A stretch of DNA of 6,540 nt from DATFWK01 sp035259345 (lineage in GTDB: Bacteria > Actinomycetota > Thermoleophilia > Miltoncostaeales > Miltoncostaeaceae). The DNA lies in the NCBI GenBank assembly GCA_035259345.1, contig DATFWK010000004.1, forward strand, positions 1-6,540. Direction: 5' to 3'. Each line of letters begins with the position of its first letter. Within the stretch, counting starts at the first letter, position 1. Shown here piece after piece: positions 1 to 5,141 of this stretch. The notes under the pieces are model-generated. The model searched no databases. It saw only the letters and a list, made by a program, of their open reading frames with translations, and was not told where the DNA came from. The position numbers and the translations under genes are program-made.

Positions 1-1331
1 AACGCCGCGTGGTAGCCGCCGGTGAGCGCCGAGAGCGTGTCCTCGCCGTCGTCGAGCAGGGTGCCGGTTCGCGAGGCGGCGAGGCTGGCGAGCACCGCCA
101 GGCCGAGCGCGCCGCCCATCATGAACGACGTGTTCACGACCCCCGACGCCAGCCCGGACTCGCTCGGCTCGACGTCGCTCATCGCGGCCAGCAGCATCGG
201 GTTGAACGCGATGCCGGCACCGAGCCCGAGCAGGACCATGGGCGGGATCACGTCCAAGTAGACGTTCCCGTCGACCGGCGCGCGGGCGAACAGCAGGAGG
301 CCGAGGGCGGAGAGGCCGAGCCCGACCGCCAGCGGGCCGCGGATCCCGAAGCGCATGACGATCTTCGCGGAGAGGCCCAGCGAGAAGGCGCCCATGATCA
401 GGTTCGCGGGCAGGAACGCCAGCCCGACCTCGAGCGGGCTGTATCCCAGCACGAGCTGCAGGTAGAGGGCCGAGAGGAAGAACCACGCGAACATGGCGGC
501 GGCCCAGAGCACCCCGACGACGTTCGAGACGGCGATGTTCCGCTTGCGGAAGAGCCCCAGCGGCACCAGCGGCGAGGGGACCCGGGCCTCGATCCCGATG
601 AACGCGGCGAGCAGCACCGCGGCGGCCCCGAGGAGCCCGAGCGTGCGGGCCGACGTCCAGCCGACGTCGTTGCCGTTGACGATCGCGTAGACCGCCAGCA
701 TCAGCGCCGCGGTCACCGTGACGGCGCCGGCTACGTCGAGCCGGGCACCGGTGCCGGCGCCCCGGTCGGCGGGGAGCAGCATCAGCGTGAGCGCGAACAC
801 CGCGATCCCGATGGGGACGTTCACCAGGAAGATCCAGTGCCAGTCGAGCGTGTCGGTCAGGATCCCGCCCAGGAGCACGCCGATGCTGCCGCCGCCCGCG
901 GCGACGAAGCCGAACACGCCCATGGCCTTCGCGCGGTCGGCCGGCTCGGTGAAGAGCGTCATGATCAGCGAGAGCGCGACCGCCGACACCACCGCGCCGC
1001 CCAGCCCCTGCACCGCGCGGGCGCCGACCAGGAAGGCCTGCGAGCCGGCCAGGCCGCAGCAGATGGACGCCCCGGTGAACAGCGTGATGCCGACCAGGAA
1101 GAGCCGCCGGTGCCCGTAGAGGTCGCCGAGCCGGCCGCCGAGCAGCAGGAACCCCCCGAACGTCAGGAGGTAGGCGTTCACCACCCAGGCGAGGGAGGTC
1201 TCGGAGAACGCGAGGTCCGTCCGGATCGACGGGAGCGCGACGTTCACGATGGTCGTGTCGAGCACGATCATCAGGTCGCCCATGCAGAGCACGACCAGCG
1301 CCAGCCACCGTCGGTTGCCCTCGATGCTCAT
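1..1331 (-). CDS. DHA2-family MFS drug:H+ antiporter (EmrB/QacA type), 3' end outside window
   Basis: This is an inner-membrane exporter of the major facilitator superfamily, 14-TM DHA2 branch, expected to expel drugs or toxic metabolites in exchange for protons. 443 residues are visible, and the frame is still open at position 1, ending in GGYHAA near where this family normally has its last helix. The TM1 motif LDTTIVNVALP is at about residues 24-34. Motif A (GGRLGDLYGHRR) is at about 65-76, the motif C region (GSIGVLLGGI) at about 148-157, and the DHA2 signature DWHWIFLVNVPIG at about 163-175. The hydrophobic segments alternate as expected. The ATG at 1331 is chosen because GAGGAGG (1336-1342) sits 4 nt upstream and the N-terminus aligns with the family. 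It lies 75 bp downstream of the sigma gene on the same strand and is probably co-transcribed or controlled by it. The substrate cannot be read from sequence. Family assignment is secure. Confidence 0.95.
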   Translation of the reverse strand, partial: MSIEGNRRWLALVVLCMGDLMIVLDTTIVNVALPSIRTDLAFSETSLAWVVNAYLLTFGGFLLLGGRLGDLYGHRRLFLVGITLFTGASICCGLAGSQAFLVGARAVQGLGGAVVSAVALSLIMTLFTEPADRAKAMGVFGFVAAGGGSIGVLLGGILTDTLDWHWIFLVNVPIGIAVFALTLMLLPADRGAGTGARLDVAGAVTVTAALMLAVYAIVNGNDVGWTSARTLGLLGAAAVLLAAFIGIEARVPSPLVPLGLFRKRNIAVSNVVGVLWAAAMFAWFFLSALYLQLVLGYSPLEVGLAFLPANLIMGAFSLGLSAKIVMRFGIRGPLAVGLGLSALGLLLFARAPVDGNVYLDVIPPMVLLGLGAGIAFNPMLLAAMSDVEPSESGLASGVVNTSFMMGGALGLAVLASLAASRTGTLLDDGEDTLSALTGGYHAA

Positions 1332-1359
1332 CCGGCCTCCTCGAACCGCCGTCGTCTCA

Positions 1360-1379
1360 CCCGGTCAGACCGGACCGGG
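1360..1379 (-). repeat. Inverted repeat/hairpin between sigma gene and exporter
   Basis: Arms CCCGGTC (1360-1366) and GACCGGG (1373-1379) pair perfectly over 7 bp with a 6-nt loop. The same stretch also contains an odd palindrome, CCGGTC-A-GACCGG (1361-1373), so two alternative symmetric structures share the left arm. It begins 28 nt after the sigma gene's stop and lies about 30 nt before the exporter's ATG. It could be an operator for a regulator of the exporter, a processing or attenuation hairpin within an operon, or a weak terminator. No U-tract follows in either direction. The symmetry is seen directly; the function is inference. Confidence 0.45.
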
Positions 1380-1406
1380 GCGTGCGACTCATCGCCCGCG
1401 CGACCG

Positions 1407-2396
1407 TCAGGACGGCGGCGGTGGATCGTACGGCAGCTCGAACAGCGGGAACAGGCTCGGCGTGTCGAGGAAGAAGCTGAGCTCGACGATGCGCCCGCCG
1501 GAGATCTCGACGATCTGCAGCGCCCAGGGCTCGTGGGCGCCGTCCGGGCCGCTCGGCCGGTACTGCCCGAAGGCCGGCGAGCCGTTCGCAGCCGTTGCGA
1601 CGAGGCGCGAGCCGCTGCAGCCTGCGCCCGGGCCCACCCACCACCTGAAGATCTCGTCCCGCCCCCGGAGCCAGAGGTCGTAGGGCGGCATCGACTGCGT
1701 CGCGTCCTCGTGGATCAGCGCGGTCAGCGCCTCGATGTCGTATCGCTCGAAGGCGTCCACGTAGCGCTCGAGCAGCGCGCGGTCCTCCTCGTCCTCCGGC
1801 TCGGGCGCCGCGTCCTCCTCGGTGAGGCGGACCGCCGACAGCGTCGCGCGCGCCCGCTGGAGGGCGCTGTTGACCGAGGCGACGGTCGTGTCGAGCAGCT
1901 CGGCGACCTCCCGCGCGTCCCATCGGAGCACCTCGCGGAGGATCAGCACGGCGCGCTGGCGCGGCGGCAGGTGCTGAAGCGCCGCGACGAACGCCAGCCG
2001 GATCGACTCGCGCGCCTCCGCCATCTCGGCGGGGTCGCCCGCGGACGCGAGCACCCGCCCGTCCGGCACGGGAAGGATCCATGTGCTCTCCGGGAGCGGC
2101 GGGTTGAGGTGCCCGTCGGCGGTGCCGGCGGATGTGAGGTCCATCGGCCGCGCCCGCCGGGAGCCCGCGCTCAGGGCGTCGAAGCAGACGTTGCTCGCGA
2201 TGCGGTAGAGCCAGGAGCGGACGGCCGAGCGCCCCTCGAACCCGTCGTAACCGCGCCACGCGCGGAGGAACGTCTCCTGGACCGCGTCCTCGGCGTCGAA
2301 CGCCGAGCCGAGCATCCGGTAGCAGTAGCCGGTGAGCTCGGTGCGATGGCGCTCCAGGGTGAGCTCGACCGGCTCGCTGTGGGCCGCCCTTCCCAT
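1407..2396 (-). CDS. ECF sigma-70 factor with C-terminal SnoaL-like domain (SigG/TIGR02960 type)
   Basis: An alternative RNA polymerase sigma factor of 329 residues, close to the usual length of the TIGR02960 family, which includes mycobacterial SigG. Region sigma-2 covers about residues 17-75, with CYRMLGSAFDAEDAVQETFL and then RSWLYRIASNVC. A Pro-rich linker follows (about 84-125). Sigma-4 covers about 128-187, with LPPRQRAVLILREVL and an HTH (AREVAELLDTTVASVNSALQRAR). The acidic stretch 192-206 leads into a SnoaL/NTF2-like domain (about 207-320) ending in the family-typical FLDTPSLFPLFELP. In related ECF factors this fused domain modulates activity, replacing or adding to a separate anti-sigma factor, and no anti-sigma gene adjoins here. 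The ATG at 2396 has no Shine-Dalgarno, but a TANNNT box lies 7 nt upstream. The reading frame stays open about 200 codons further upstream, antisense to the PfpI-like gene; that extension has no sigma homology. A GTG three codons upstream (2405) is the only other close start. Its regulon is unknown, and the exporter downstream is the obvious candidate. Confidence 0.93.
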   Translation of the reverse strand: MGRAAHSEPVELTLERHRTELTGYCYRMLGSAFDAEDAVQETFLRAWRGYDGFEGRSAVRSWLYRIASNVCFDALSAGSRRARPMDLTSAGTADGHLNPPLPESTWILPVPDGRVLASAGDPAEMAEARESIRLAFVAALQHLPPRQRAVLILREVLRWDAREVAELLDTTVASVNSALQRARATLSAVRLTEEDAAPEPEDEEDRALLERYVDAFERYDIEALTALIHEDATQSMPPYDLWLRGRDEIFRWWVGPGAGCSGSRLVATAANGSPAFGQYRPSGPDGAHEPWALQIVEISGGRIVELSFFLDTPSLFPLFELPYDPPPPS

Positions 2397-2403
2397 CGGC
2401 CAC

Positions 2404-2409
2404 ACACTA
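2404..2409 (-). promoter_or_regulatory. Candidate -10 element (TAGTGT) for leaderless sigma-factor transcript
   Basis: On the minus strand TAGTGT fits the actinobacterial TANNNT -10 consensus and ends 7 nt before the sigma gene's ATG. That is the spacing expected when transcription begins at the start codon. The absence of a Shine-Dalgarno sequence supports this. No consensus -35 is visible; the expected -35 zone overlaps the inverted repeat at 2419-2437. Confidence 0.5.
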
Positions 2410-2418
2410 GCCGTCGCC

Positions 2419-2437
2419 CGCCGGGCCGAGCCCGGCG
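2419..2437. repeat. 19-bp inverted repeat in divergent promoter region (operator candidate)
   Basis: Arms CGCCGGGC (2419-2426) and GCCCGGCG (2430-2437) are perfectly complementary around the 3-nt centre CGA. The repeat lies in the 81-bp gap between the divergent sigma and PfpI-like genes, with its near edge about 10 bp upstream of the sigma -10 box, so a bound protein would cover the -35 region. A third copy of the CGCCGGGC arm occurs at 2459-2466, exactly 40 bp from the first. A 3-nt loop makes an RNA hairpin less natural than a dimeric protein site. Chance is possible in such GC-rich DNA. Confidence 0.45.
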
Positions 2438-2453
2438 CACGCTTGCCGCTCGG

Positions 2454-2478
2454 GGCTCCGCCGGGCAGGCTCCGCCGG
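2454..2478 (+). repeat. 11-bp direct repeat upstream of PfpI-like start
   Basis: GGCTCCGCCGG occurs at 2454-2464 and again at 2468-2478, a 14-bp period; the last base of the second copy is the G of the GTG start codon. It may be a tandem regulator site or a simple duplication. Nothing else in the leader resembles a strong ribosome-binding site. Confidence 0.5.
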
Positions 2479-3095
2479 TGGCGGTCGTCGGCATCCTGGT
2501 CTTCGACGAGGTCGACCTGATCGACGCGGGCGGCCCGTACGAGGTCTTCCTGACGGCGTCGCGCCTGGCCGTCCGCGCGGGCGAGCCCGCGCCGTTCGAG
2601 GTCGTCACGATCAGCCCGACCGGCGGGGCGGTGGAGGCCTACGGCGGCCTCCGGCTCGTGCCCCACCGCGCCCCGTCGGACGTCGAGCACCTCGACGTGC
2701 TGCTGGTGCCCGGCGCCGTGGCGATCGACCGCGTGCGGGCCCAGGCGCCCCTCAGGGAGGCGCTCGAGCGCCTGGCGTCCCGCTCGGAGGTCGTCGTCTC
2801 CGTCTGCACCGGCGCCTTCCTCCTCGCCGACCATGGCCTGCTCGACGGACGCCGCTGGACCACCCACTGGGAGGACGTCGACGAGCTCGCCGGCCGGCTC
2901 GGCGCGGCCGGGGCCACGCGCGGCGCCCGCTGGGTCGACGAGGGCGAGGTGGTCACCTCCGGCGGGCTCTCGTCCGGCATCGCCGGCGCCCTGCACGTGG
3001 TGGACCGGCTCGCCGGACGGCGGCTTGCGCTCGCCACCGCCCGCCAGCTCGACTACGACTGGGGCCCGGACGGGGCAGGAGCCGTCACGGGCTGA
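2478..3095 (+). CDS. DJ-1/PfpI family protein (isonitrile hydratase/GATase1-like)
   Basis: A cytoplasmic 205-residue protein with the DJ-1/PfpI class I glutamine amidotransferase-like fold. The N-terminal strand VVGILVFDEVDLIDAGGPYEVF (about 3-24) includes Glu22 of the GPxEVF motif, which normally sits beside the nucleophile. The nucleophile elbow SVCTGAFLLADHGLLDG has Cys110, followed by RWTTHW (126-131). The C-terminal VTSGGLSSGIAGALHVVDRL (159-178) is typical of the isonitrile hydratase (InhA)/FtrA-N-terminal subgroup. No AraC-type HTH follows, so it is a stand-alone enzyme-like protein rather than a transcription factor. The reaction could be isonitrile hydration, another amidotransfer or hydrolysis, or glyoxalase/chaperone-like activity; sequence does not decide. 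GTG at 2478 is the only plausible start, because upstream codons in this frame are antisense to the sigma gene and the family alignment begins here. The Shine-Dalgarno is weak (CAGG, 2466-2469). It is divergent from the sigma gene and may share its regulation. Confidence 0.9.
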   Translation: MAVVGILVFDEVDLIDAGGPYEVFLTASRLAVRAGEPAPFEVVTISPTGGAVEAYGGLRLVPHRAPSDVEHLDVLLVPGAVAIDRVRAQAPLREALERLASRSEVVVSVCTGAFLLADHGLLDGRRWTTHWEDVDELAGRLGAAGATRGARWVDEGEVVTSGGLSSGIAGALHVVDRLAGRRLALATARQLDYDWGPDGAGAVTG

Positions 3096-3101
3096 GCCCG
3101 C

Positions 3102-3132
3102 GGGGCCGGAGCGGGACGACCGCCCCGGCCCC
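3102..3132. terminator. Hairpin between convergent genes, probable bidirectional terminator
   Basis: An 8-bp GC stem (GGGGCCGG 3102-3109 with CCGGCCCC 3125-3132) continues past one A.C mismatch into a 4-bp stem (GCGG 3111-3114 with CCGC 3120-3123) around a 5-nt loop. It begins 7 nt after the PfpI-like stop and ends 9 nt before the stop of the opposing propeller gene, where a shared terminator is expected. No U-tract follows on either side; tract-less hairpins are common in GC-rich actinobacteria. Confidence 0.6.
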
Positions 3133-3141
3133 CGTTGCGCG

Positions 3142-4107
3142 TTAGTGGTTGCCGTGCCGGGAAAGGCCGACGACGGTGAAGGGCTTCTGGCTGGTCGCGA
3201 AGTCCGCGTTCACCACGAGGAACAGGTTTCTCGCCCGGGCGATCGTGGAGGGGCCCCTAAGGGTCGGGTCCGTGCGCACGAACTCGACCTTGGCGCGCGT
3301 GGCGTGGCCCCGCAGCTTGAGGAACGTGATCTGGGCGGGCGGGCCACCCTGGACGACGACGAGCCGCCCGTTGGAGATCAGCATGCCGTCGCCGCCGGGG
3401 AGCAGGTTGGCGTTGACCTGAGTGATCCTCCGCCCGCCGTTCCGCCGGACGTCGATGCGGAAGAGCTTGCCGGTGTTCGACTGGACGACGATCAGGCGCT
3501 TGCTGTTGTCGAGCGCGACGATGCCGTTCAGGTTGAAGCCGGTCTGGTAGGCGATCTCCGGATCGACCGAGATGGCCTCCGGCGTGCCGCTGCCCGCGTT
3601 CACCTGCGCCCGGGTGACGTGCCAGAGGATCGGGCGGGTCGAGTCCGTGACGTAGACGTCGCCGTGGCCGGTCACCACCAGGTCGTTCAGGAACCCGCCT
3701 GCGCCGGTGTTGAAGGTGGCGACGACCGCCTTGGTCGCGATGTCGTAGACGGTGATCGTGCCGGTGGACCCACCTGCCACGTACAGCTTCCCGTGGAAGA
3801 CCTTCATGCCGACCGCGGACTTGCCCGCAGCGCCTGCGATGAACACGCCCACCGCCGGGTTGCCGATAGTCCCCTGGTAGATCGCGCCGTCACCGGTGGA
3901 GCCGACGAAGAACGAGCGGGTCACCGGGTCCCAGGCCACGCCCTCGGGGTTGGCGGCCGGGTCCGGCTGGAGCGTGAAGACCAGCGGCGCTTTCGCGGGC
4001 TTGCCGTTCCCGGGCCCCGGGTGCTTGTCCTTCGCGACCGCCGCCGAGGCGAATGCGCCGACCAGCGCCACCGCCAGGACCGCGGATACCGCTTTCCTGA
4101 TGCTCAC
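3142..4107 (-). CDS. Secreted six-bladed beta-propeller protein (SMP-30/NHL-like)
   Basis: A 321-residue exported protein. The N-terminus has a basic start, a hydrophobic core and an AVA-KD signal-peptidase site after about residue 25, with no lipobox cysteine. A Lys/Gly/Pro-rich spacer (26-40) follows. Six repeats of an approximate G-(V/M/L/I)-x(n)-(F/Y/V)-V-x(n)-(I/L) pattern start near residues 54, 98, 139, 193, 239 and 286, matching a six-bladed propeller. Several positions resemble the SMP-30/gluconolactonase metal or substrate ligands: Glu55 (NPEGVAW), Asn141 (LNDLVV), Asn194 (LNGIV) and Asp240 (GGDGM). A calcium-dependent lactonase/esterase-like activity or a binding role is possible but not shown. 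GTG at 4107 is chosen because GGAGG lies 6 nt upstream and the signal peptide starts cleanly; a TTG at 4122 would place the ribosome-binding site inside the coding region. It is convergent with the PfpI-like gene and divergent from the hydrolase, so probably monocistronic. Confidence 0.85.
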   Translation of the reverse strand: MSIRKAVSAVLAVALVGAFASAAVAKDKHPGPGNGKPAKAPLVFTLQPDPAANPEGVAWDPVTRSFFVGSTGDGAIYQGTIGNPAVGVFIAGAAGKSAVGMKVFHGKLYVAGGSTGTITVYDIATKAVVATFNTGAGGFLNDLVVTGHGDVYVTDSTRPILWHVTRAQVNAGSGTPEAISVDPEIAYQTGFNLNGIVALDNSKRLIVVQSNTGKLFRIDVRRNGGRRITQVNANLLPGGDGMLISNGRLVVVQGGPPAQITFLKLRGHATRAKVEFVRTDPTLRGPSTIARARNLFLVVNADFATSQKPFTVVGLSRHGNH

Positions 4108-4154
4108 CTGTCCCCTCCCCAATGTCGGGGCGCGCTCGGCCCGGTTCCTGGCCT

Positions 4155-4168
4155 CGCGCCGAAGCGCG
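4155..4168 (-). other. UUCG-tetraloop hairpin in propeller-gene leader
   Basis: Read on the minus strand this is CGCGC-TTCG-GCGCG, a perfect 5-bp stem closed by a C(UUCG)G tetraloop, an exceptionally stable RNA motif. It lies about 48 nt upstream of the propeller gene's GTG and so would be in its 5' UTR if transcription starts at the upstream candidate promoter. A role in mRNA stability or leader folding is inference; chance in GC-rich sequence is possible. Confidence 0.4.
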
Positions 4169-4222
4169 GCGCGCCGTTCCTACCGGGCGAACGCTAGCCG
4201 CAACAAGCCGCGCCACAGGCTC

Positions 4223-4252
4223 CTTGTAAGCCGGGTTTAACAAAATGCTCAA
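4223..4252 (-). promoter_or_regulatory. Candidate sigma-70-type promoter for propeller gene
   Basis: In the A+T-rich island upstream of the propeller gene, the minus strand reads TTGAGC (4252-4247), an 18-nt spacer, then TACAAG (4228-4223). Each hexamer matches consensus at 4 of 6 positions. It would give a leader of roughly 110 nt that carries the UUCG hairpin and the Shine-Dalgarno. A TAGCGT box (minus strand, 4196-4191) is a weaker alternative. Confidence 0.3.
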
Positions 4253-4276
4253 AGGCGGCAGACAGCCTTTTGACAT

Positions 4277-4297
4277 CTCGCGGCCCGCAGCCGCGAG
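4277..4297. repeat. 8-bp inverted repeat upstream of the hydrolase gene
   Basis: CTCGCGGC (4277-4284) and GCCGCGAG (4290-4297) are perfect complements around the 5-nt loop CCGCA. The right arm ends 14 bp before the TAGGCT box of the hydrolase promoter, covering its expected -35 position. It could be an operator or a hairpin insulating the two divergent units. Function unproven. Confidence 0.45.
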
Positions 4298-4311
4298 GGC
4301 CCGCAGGACGG

Positions 4312-4317
4312 TAGGCT
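4312..4317 (+). promoter_or_regulatory. Candidate -10 element (TAGGCT) for hydrolase gene
   Basis: TAGGCT fits TANNNT and lies within CGGTAGGCTCGC (4309-4320), which starts 21 nt before the ATG at 4330. No Shine-Dalgarno is present between it and the ATG, so a leaderless or nearly leaderless transcript is likely. An identical 12-mer at identical spacing precedes the antiporter gene. No -35 hexamer is seen at the right distance. Confidence 0.5.
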
Positions 4318-4329
4318 CGCTCAGAACCG

Positions 4330-5103
4330 ATGCGCGCATCCGTCAGCAGCCGCCTGGCATTCGCGGGGCTCGCCGCCCTCGCGCTGGCGGTCGCCGTCAT
4401 CGGGGGCACCGGTGGATCCGCGGCCGCGGCCGGCCGCACGGCCACCGCGCCGCCGGCGACTCGCCCCGGCTCGGTCACTCACCACACGATGGCGCTCCCG
4501 GGCGGCACGCTGAGCTACACGCTCGTGCTCCCGAACCGCTACCGCCCGGGGCGGCGGTTCCCGGTGCTGCTCGCGCTGCCGCCGGGCGACCAGAGCCAGG
4601 AGCTCGTGGACGCGCTCGTCGACCGGGTCTGGTCCCGCGAGGCCAAGCGGCGTGGCTGGATCGTGGTCAGTCCCGCCGCGCCGCCGTCCGGGCTGCTCTT
4701 CGAGCCCGGCCCGTCCGCGCTGCTGCCGCCGTTCATCGCCCGCATCGCGGCGGCCTACCCTCCGGAGGGCGGCCGCGTGCACCTCGCCGGCGTGAGCAAC
4801 GGCGGGCTCTCCGCCTTCCGTGTTGCGATCGACCACCCGAAGCTCTTCAGCTCGCTGCTCGGCTTCCCCGCGGCGCCTCCCAACCTCTCGGACTACGAGC
4901 GCCTGGGGCCGATCGCGAAGATCCCAGTCGCGCTCTTCGTCGGCGGCGAGGACACGAGCTGGCTCCAGGCGGGCCGGCAGACCGTGACCGTGCTGCGGCA
5001 CCTCGGGGGCCGGGCGACCCTGACCGTGTCGCCGGGCGAGGGGCACATCATCAGCCGCTACGGCGGGCCGCAGTACTTCGACGTCCTCGACCGCACGCGC
5101 TGA
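4330..5103 (+). CDS. Secreted alpha/beta-hydrolase (esterase/PHB-depolymerase-like)
   Basis: A 257-residue exported serine hydrolase. Residues 1-34 form a Sec signal peptide: MRASVSSR, a hydrophobic run to about 25, and likely cleavage near SAAAA-GR. The mature part starts with a low-complexity Thr/Pro/Ala stretch (35-47). Strand VLLALPPG (79-86) supplies the oxyanion-hole region. The nucleophile elbow is GVSNGG with Ser156. The acid is Asp208 in FVGGEDTS, and the base is His239 in PGEGHII, so the catalytic triad is complete and correctly ordered. The overall pattern resembles small esterases of the PHB depolymerase/feruloyl esterase/dienelactone hydrolase groups. The substrate is probably an extracellular ester but cannot be named. 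The ATG at 4330 is supported by the signal peptide and the -10-like box upstream. The antiporter gene follows after 38 bp but carries its own copy of the upstream element. Confidence 0.88.
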   Translation: MRASVSSRLAFAGLAALALAVAVIGGTGGSAAAAGRTATAPPATRPGSVTHHTMALPGGTLSYTLVLPNRYRPGRRFPVLLALPPGDQSQELVDALVDRVWSREAKRRGWIVVSPAAPPSGLLFEPGPSALLPPFIARIAAAYPPEGGRVHLAGVSNGGLSAFRVAIDHPKLFSSLLGFPAAPPNLSDYERLGPIAKIPVALFVGGEDTSWLQAGRQTVTVLRHLGGRATLTVSPGEGHIISRYGGPQYFDVLDRTR

Positions 5104-5123
5104 GGGACGCCGGGCGGCGCCGG

Positions 5124-5129
5124 TAGGCT
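5124..5129 (+). promoter_or_regulatory. Candidate -10 element (TAGGCT) for antiporter gene
   Basis: It lies within CGGTAGGCTCGC (5121-5132), with the same 12 bases and the same 21-nt offset to the ATG (5142) as the element before the hydrolase gene. The 38-bp intergenic gap contains no Shine-Dalgarno. The antiporter could thus be transcribed on its own as a leaderless message even if read-through from the hydrolase gene also occurs. Confidence 0.5.
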
Positions 5130-5141
5130 CGCCCGCGCGCG

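Noticed and set aside
2397..2996. N-terminal extension of the sigma gene by about 200 codons
   Set aside because: The extension is antisense to the PfpI-like gene and has no recognisable domain; sigma homology begins just after the ATG at 2396.
9..3095. An uninterrupted 1028-codon plus-strand frame covering nearly the left half of the window
   Set aside because: Up to position 2477 it is antisense to the exporter and sigma genes and gives Arg/Glu/Asp/His/Gly-rich low-complexity sequence typical of GC-rich shadow frames. Only its last 205 codons (the PfpI-like gene) are real.
4108..4122. TTG at 4122 as the start of the propeller gene
   Set aside because: It would place the GGAGG ribosome-binding site inside the coding region; GTG at 4107 has ideal spacing and a clean signal peptide.
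4117..4130. CCCC/GGGG pairing that could hide the propeller gene's ribosome-binding site
   Set aside because: Only 4 bp, and G/C runs of this length are expected by chance at this base composition.
2833..4197. 454-codon plus-strand frame opposite the propeller gene
   Set aside because: The minus strand there encodes a signal peptide and six regular propeller repeats; the plus frame is featureless shadow.
4249..4273. Imperfect inverted repeat TCAAAGGC...GCCTTTTGA ending in TTTT, resembling a plus-strand terminator
   Set aside because: No plus-strand gene ends upstream of it, the stem is short with a bulged T, and it lies in a divergent region.
4270..4275. Perfect TTGACA -35 hexamer on the plus strand
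   Set aside because: No -10-like hexamer follows at 16-19 nt, and the TAGGCT box is 36 nt away, too far to pair with it.
4245..5126. 293-codon plus-strand frame overlapping the hydrolase gene
   Set aside because: Arg/Ala/Gly-rich and out of frame with the hydrolase, which has a signal peptide and a complete catalytic triad.
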